Assembly (NCBI GenBank): GCA_024998705.1 | Contig: JACOEF010000338.1 | Coordinates: 1 to 8,973, forward strand | Direction of reading: 5' to 3' | DNA length: 8,973 nucleotides | Origin: Nitrospira sp. | GTDB lineage: Bacteria; Nitrospirota; Nitrospiria; Nitrospirales; Nitrospiraceae | Shown: positions 6,368-8,973 of the stretch, piece after piece | Layout of the letters: the number at the start of each line of letters is the position of its first letter | How positions within the stretch are numbered: the stretch's first letter is position 1 | Made by a program: the position numbers and the translations under genes | The notes under the pieces: generated by a model | Seen by the model: the letters and a program-made list of their open reading frames with translations, nothing else | Databases searched by the model: none | What the model was told of the DNA's origin: nothing

Positions 6368-6396
6368 ATTGTAGCGAAACTGGAGGAAGTCGTCTA
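6368..6396 (-). promoter_or_regulatory. Candidate sigma-70 promoter for murJ
   Basis: On the - strand TAGACG (6396-6391, four of six matches to TTGACA) and TACAAT (6373-6368, five of six to TATAAT) are separated by 17 bases. Only eight bases separate the -10 box from ATG 6359, so the start site would fall at or next to the start codon and the mRNA would be leaderless or nearly so. This fits the lack of a ribosome binding site. The promoter would let murJ-ogt-dtd be expressed apart from the lemA genes. Confidence 0.4.
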
Positions 6397-6409
6397 TTGC
6401 CCCGCAATA
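6395..6409. repeat. Perfect 6-bp inverted repeat between the TPM gene and murJ
   Basis: tattgc-ccc-gcaata is a perfect dyad with a 3-base centre, nine bases past the stop of the TPM gene and touching the candidate -35 box of murJ. There is no T-run after it, so a factor-independent terminator is unlikely. A protein-binding site or chance are the alternatives. Confidence 0.3.
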
Positions 6410-6417
6410 CCCCACAG

Positions 6418-7059
6418 TCAGGTGTCTTGGATCACCCGATTCGACAACTCATTGGGATTGTCGCCGGCACGCGCAGGACAGGCCTGAGCGAGTAGCTTCC
6501 CGCTGGCTTCGATGCCGCAGCAGAAGCCGCCTGCGAGATCGCCGACCTTCAGTCGTTCGACAACCACCGCAACGACCTTCTGCCACTGCTCGCTTGTGAT
6601 CCGATCATGCAAGGATTGGTCTGCCAACACAGAGACCTGCCGTTCGAGTAGAGACACCAGCAGCAGAACCCCGGTTCGCTCACGGGTCTGCGCGAGACCA
6701 TGCTGAGCAAACGCCAATTTCGCCCGTAATTGCACCTTCTGATACATCCGCTCGCGTGATGTGAAAAGTCGCAGCACCGGAGCCCATGTCCCGGCCAAGG
6801 ATCCGAGGACATAGGCCACCATGGTCCCCCCAAGCAACCAGACATCATTCGCGGTATGCCACCCCCAGGGAAGCCAGGCGCTTTCGATCGTCAACAGCGC
6901 CGTCAGAACAAGGACCGCGCTCAATAACCCGGCCCGATGCTGCGCCTCGCGATACACACCGGATCGCCCGACGAGCATCGGCACAATTTCGGCGCGGGTC
7001 TGTTGTTCAGCCGCCTGCACCGCCGCCTCGACCCGCGCACGCTCCTCATCGGTCAGCAT
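6418..7059 (-). CDS. TPM-domain membrane protein (second TPM protein of the LemA cluster)
   Basis: A 213-residue TPM_phosphatase-family protein. It begins MLTDEERARVEAAVQAAEQQT, then RAEIVPMLVGRSGVYREAQHRAG, typical of TPM proteins in which two membrane helices (about 44-60 and 73-97) interrupt the domain. The domain continues RERTGVLLLVSLLERQVSVLADQ and ends GDLAGGFCCGIEASGKLL. The name is historical, and phosphatase activity is not established for bacterial members. The open frame extends upstream to 7251, but that part overlaps the Gly-rich tail of the previous gene in another frame. ATG 7059 has AGAGGG five bases upstream, so it is the real start. The gap to the upstream TPM gene is seven bases, so they are co-transcribed. 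It probably works in the membrane with LemA and the first TPM protein. Confidence 0.88.
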   Translation of the reverse strand: MLTDEERARVEAAVQAAEQQTRAEIVPMLVGRSGVYREAQHRAGLLSAVLVLTALLTIESAWLPWGWHTANDVWLLGGTMVAYVLGSLAGTWAPVLRLFTSRERMYQKVQLRAKLAFAQHGLAQTRERTGVLLLVSLLERQVSVLADQSLHDRITSEQWQKVVAVVVERLKVGDLAGGFCCGIEASGKLLAQACPARAGDNPNELSNRVIQDT

Positions 7060-7066
7060 CGACCCT

Positions 7067-7972
7067 CTACCAGTCGCCACTGGCGCCTCCTCCCCCGAAA
7101 TCGCCGCCACCACCGGAGAAGCCGCCTGATCCTCCGAACGACCCGCCAAAACCGCCACCGCCCCAGCCGCCTTGTTGTGTGCTGAACCAGGTGCCATCGA
7201 ATGGACTGCCATTTCTCCGCCGTCCCGACCCGGCACCCTGCCCCAACCCACTCAGCAGACCGACCAGCACTAGGCTCACGGCCCCGGCAATCAAAGCCGG
7301 TATCACCCATGGGGCAGCGAGAAACGAGAGGCCTCCCCCGACGACAGGCCCCACCACCCGATTGGCGCGCGAGAAGAAGAGACCAACGACGATACCCAGG
7401 ATCACCGCGAAGGCAACATTGGCAAAGGTATCACTCGAAGAAGGAGCAGCGGCCGGATGTTCGGGTGCACGGTAGGTCCCTTCAATCGTGCGCAAGATGG
7501 CTTGCACCCCGGCAGTGACGCCGGCCGGAACATCGCCGGCTCGAAATCGGGGGACAATCTCGTTTCGGATAATCTGGGCCGACCGCGCATCAGTCAGCAT
7601 CCCTTCAAGCCCGTAGCCGACTTCCAGACGAATGTGTCGATCCTTGATCGAAACGAGAAGCAAGACGCCGTTATCGGACCCCTTGCGGCCCAACTTCCAG
7701 GCAGTGGCCACTCGATGGGAAAAGTCGAACAGCGGCTCGCCCTCCAACGATGAAATGATGAGGACCGCCACCTGATTGGACGTGTTGGCTTCGTGCGCGG
7801 CCAGATCGGCTGTGAGTCGCTCTACTACGGCCGGCGGGAGGACATGCGCCTGATCCACGATGCGACCGCTGAGCGGCGGCACATCCAGCGCTACGGCCGG
7901 AAGGCTCGCCACCCCTGTGAGCCACAGCCATCCGACGAGGAGCCCCCACCCTACTCGGCCCATCATCCGCAT
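7067..7972 (-). CDS. Secreted/membrane TPM-domain protein with Gly-rich tail (YgcG-like)
   Basis: A 301-residue protein with an N-terminal signal peptide (residues 1 to about 29, hydrophobic core GLLVGWLWLTGVASLPAVA). A TPM domain follows at about 33-165: GRIVDQAHVLPPAVVERLTADL, then NQVAVLIISSLEGEPLFDFS, NGVLLLVSIKDRHIRLEVGYG, LEGMLTDARSAQIIRNEIVP. Hydrophobic segments lie at about 184-200 and 213-243. The C-terminus is a low-complexity Gly/Phe/Ser tail ending GGGASGDW, the usual end of this family. The domain would sit in the periplasm. Exact function is unknown, and bacterial relatives are often linked to LemA and membrane-protein or envelope quality control. ATG 7972 is the first of three close Met codons (residues 1, 3, 4), with AGGGA about ten bases upstream. 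It begins 31 bases after the lemA stop. Confidence 0.9.
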   Translation of the reverse strand: MRMMGRVGWGLLVGWLWLTGVASLPAVALDVPPLSGRIVDQAHVLPPAVVERLTADLAAHEANTSNQVAVLIISSLEGEPLFDFSHRVATAWKLGRKGSDNGVLLLVSIKDRHIRLEVGYGLEGMLTDARSAQIIRNEIVPRFRAGDVPAGVTAGVQAILRTIEGTYRAPEHPAAAPSSSDTFANVAFAVILGIVVGLFFSRANRVVGPVVGGGLSFLAAPWVIPALIAGAVSLVLVGLLSGLGQGAGSGRRRNGSPFDGTWFSTQQGGWGGGGFGGSFGGSGGFSGGGGDFGGGGASGDW

Positions 7973-8003
7973 CGCAATCGTTCCCTGCCTTACGAGACCA
8001 ACG

Positions 8004-8606
8004 CTAGAACTTCACTTCCGGCGGCTTGGCCACCGCTTTTTCGTCGGCCACGGCAAAATTGGCCTTCTCATCCAGATGCAGCAGGAACTTAGCCGTGAGA
8101 TTGGTGGGGAAGAAACGAACCATCTTATTGAATTCCGCAACTTTGTCGATGTACCGCTTACGGGCCACGGTGATGCGATTCTCTGTGCCTTCGAGTTGGC
8201 TCTGCAGATCTCGGAACCCTTGATCCGCCTTGAGGTTGGGGTAATTCTCGGCCAAGGCAAGCAACCGCCCCAACGCACTCGACAGCCCCTGTTGCGCCTG
8301 CTGGAATTGTTTGAACGCGGCTTCGTCCTTGAGCAACTCCGGCGTCACTTGAATGCTGGTGGCCTTCGCACGAGCCGCCACGACACTTTCGAGCGTATCC
8401 TTCTCGTGCGCGGCATATCCCTTCACCGTACTCACCAGATTCGGAATCCAATCAGCCCGCCGCTGGTACTGATTGATCACTTCACTCCACGCCGCCTTGG
8501 TATCCTCATCAAGACCTTGCAAATCGTTATAGCCGCAGCCGGACAGGGCAAGGACTGCAGCAAGCAGCAGCACTCCGCTCATCGAACGCATATGTGACAT
8601 CACCAT
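8004..8606 (-). CDS. lemA: LemA-family lipoprotein
   Basis: A 200-residue LemA protein. The start at ATG 8606 is fixed by AAGGAGG five bases upstream, so the 24 extra upstream codons of the open frame are not used. Residues 9-23 form a hydrophobic signal, followed by lipobox LSGC, so Cys24 should be lipidated. The LemA domain follows with GYNDLQGLDEDTKAAWSEV, NQYQRRADWIPNLVSTVKGYA, then long coiled helices (LKDEAAFKQFQQAQQGLSSALGRLLALAENYPNL), and ends KPPEVKF, the usual terminus. LemA proteins are helical-bundle envelope proteins of unclear biochemical role that are often encoded next to TPM proteins, as here. It is the first gene of the - strand run. The intact family end at its TAG stop is useful evidence that TAG terminates translation in this organism. 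Confidence 0.95.
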   Translation of the reverse strand: MVMSHMRSMSGVLLLAAVLALSGCGYNDLQGLDEDTKAAWSEVINQYQRRADWIPNLVSTVKGYAAHEKDTLESVVAARAKATSIQVTPELLKDEAAFKQFQQAQQGLSSALGRLLALAENYPNLKADQGFRDLQSQLEGTENRITVARKRYIDKVAEFNKMVRFFPTNLTAKFLLHLDEKANFAVADEKAVAKPPEVKF

Positions 8607-8612
8607 ACTTTC

Positions 8613-8619
8613 CTCCTTC
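8613..8619 (-). promoter_or_regulatory. Strong ribosome binding site of lemA
   Basis: AAGGAGGAAAGTATG on the - strand is a full anti-SD match with five bases spacing. It selects ATG 8606 over upstream in-frame starts and over the Met codons two and five residues later. Confidence 0.8.
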
Positions 8620-8721
8620 GCGCTGGCTCTCGCAGGCCACACATCTTTAAGACCTAAGGCTTTCACCCGGGAAGTCAATCGCTGACGTAAATTGCGGGTA
8701 TCGATCGACGCGCAAGCTTGC

Positions 8722-8727
8722 TATACT
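8722..8727 (+). promoter_or_regulatory. Candidate -10 box for the right-edge ORF
   Basis: TATACT on + lies 26 bases before ATG 8754 and matches five of six -10 positions. The -35 position at 17 bases spacing (8699-8704, tatcga) is weak, so this is tentative. It sits in the divergent gap between lemA and the right-edge ORF. Confidence 0.25.
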
Positions 8728-8753
8728 CACCACGTATCGCTGATCACGGCTCA

Positions 8754-8973
8754 ATGGAAACCGGCATGGCGCTCGATCGTTCCACCAATACCCCTGGGGG
8801 ATTCCAGGTCCGACACCGCTCTCTGGGGGTGTTTCAGGGTAGTTCAATCGGCCTAGCCTTTTGGCATCCATCATCACATATGCCCGAGTACGGCCTCTGT
8901 CGCTTTGCTACCGAGGCCAATGCCCAAGAGTATGTCGATTTTCTGTCCTCACCTGCGTGCACTGAACCATTAA
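8754..8973 (+). CDS. Unrecognised protein, N-terminal 73 codons only (runs off the window)
   Basis: An open + strand frame from ATG 8754 reaches the window edge without a stop. It begins METGMALDRSTNTPGG and continues FQVRHRSLGVFQGSSIGLAF, WHPSSHMPEYGLCRF and ATEANAQEYVDFLSSPAC. Residue use looks like a compact soluble protein: alternating hydrophobics, aromatic residues, few rare residues. An alternative start is ATG 8766 (MALDRSTN). Neither has a strong ribosome binding site. No signal peptide or membrane segment is seen in this part. An opposing 76-codon frame on - (8647-8877) is less protein-like, so I prefer this one. I do not recognise the family and cannot suggest a function. Confidence 0.55.
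   Translation, partial: METGMALDRSTNTPGGFQVRHRSLGVFQGSSIGLAFWHPSSHMPEYGLCRFATEANAQEYVDFLSSPACTEPL

Noticed and set aside
6786..7475. Long + strand ORF with a proline-rich product
   Set aside because: It is the antisense shadow of the two TPM genes. The proline run mirrors the glycine-rich tail of the first one.
7860..8597. 245-codon + strand ORF opposite lemA
   Set aside because: Antisense to a well-supported LemA gene, with no ribosome binding site or recognisable motif.
8673..8678. TTGACT as the -35 box of a lemA promoter
   Set aside because: No acceptable -10 box lies 16-18 bases downstream on the - strand (AGGTCT at 17). The true lemA promoter is unresolved.
8713..8722. Perfect 10-base palindrome GCAAGCTTGC in the lemA divergent gap
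   Set aside because: Too short to distinguish from chance without conservation, and not repeated elsewhere that I noticed.
8647..8877. 76-codon - strand ORF upstream of lemA
   Set aside because: It overlaps the better + strand ORF and the lemA leader, and its product looks random.

Overview
The window looks like chromosomal DNA from a GC-rich Gram-negative bacterium. The envelope genes point that way: a SurA-type foldase tail, MtgA, MurJ and a LemA lipoprotein. My best guess is Nitrospira (phylum Nitrospirota), from overall protein flavour and gene mix. That is recognition from memory, not a search result. I see no rRNA, tRNA, CRISPR array, insertion sequence or phage gene, and no gene-free stretch longer than 300 bases.

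Left end (1-1559): the last 21 codons of a SurA/PpiC-like gene on + run 11 bases into the 3' end of engB on -. EngB is the ribosome-assembly GTPase. It is divergent from mtgA on +, a monofunctional peptidoglycan glycosyltransferase.

From 1651 to 8606 every gene is on the - strand. In transcription order they are lemA, a secreted TPM-domain protein, a membrane TPM-domain protein, murJ (lipid II flippase), ogt (O6-alkylguanine repair), dtd (D-aminoacyl-tRNA deacylase), an unrecognised 188-residue protein, an isoaspartyl peptidase/asparaginase, and a VOC/glyoxalase-fold protein. Spacings are short and candidate internal promoters precede murJ and the unknown gene. The run has an envelope part (lemA, TPM, TPM, murJ) followed by a part rich in damage-repair or quality-control enzymes (ogt, dtd, isoaspartyl peptidase, VOC). 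A partial unrecognised ORF on + leaves the right edge and is divergent from lemA.

The most notable observation is that two otherwise intact conserved genes in this run each carry one in-frame stop codon with no frameshift. murJ has TAG at codon 238, in the linker between its N-lobe and C-lobe. dtd has TAA at codon 35. In both, recognisable family sequence resumes in the same frame straight after the stop and all the signature residues I know are still present. The same stop codons end neighbouring genes at their expected C-termini, so a changed genetic code is unlikely. Recent nonsense mutation, a base-call or assembly error, stop readthrough or suppression, and (for murJ) a naturally split transporter remain open.
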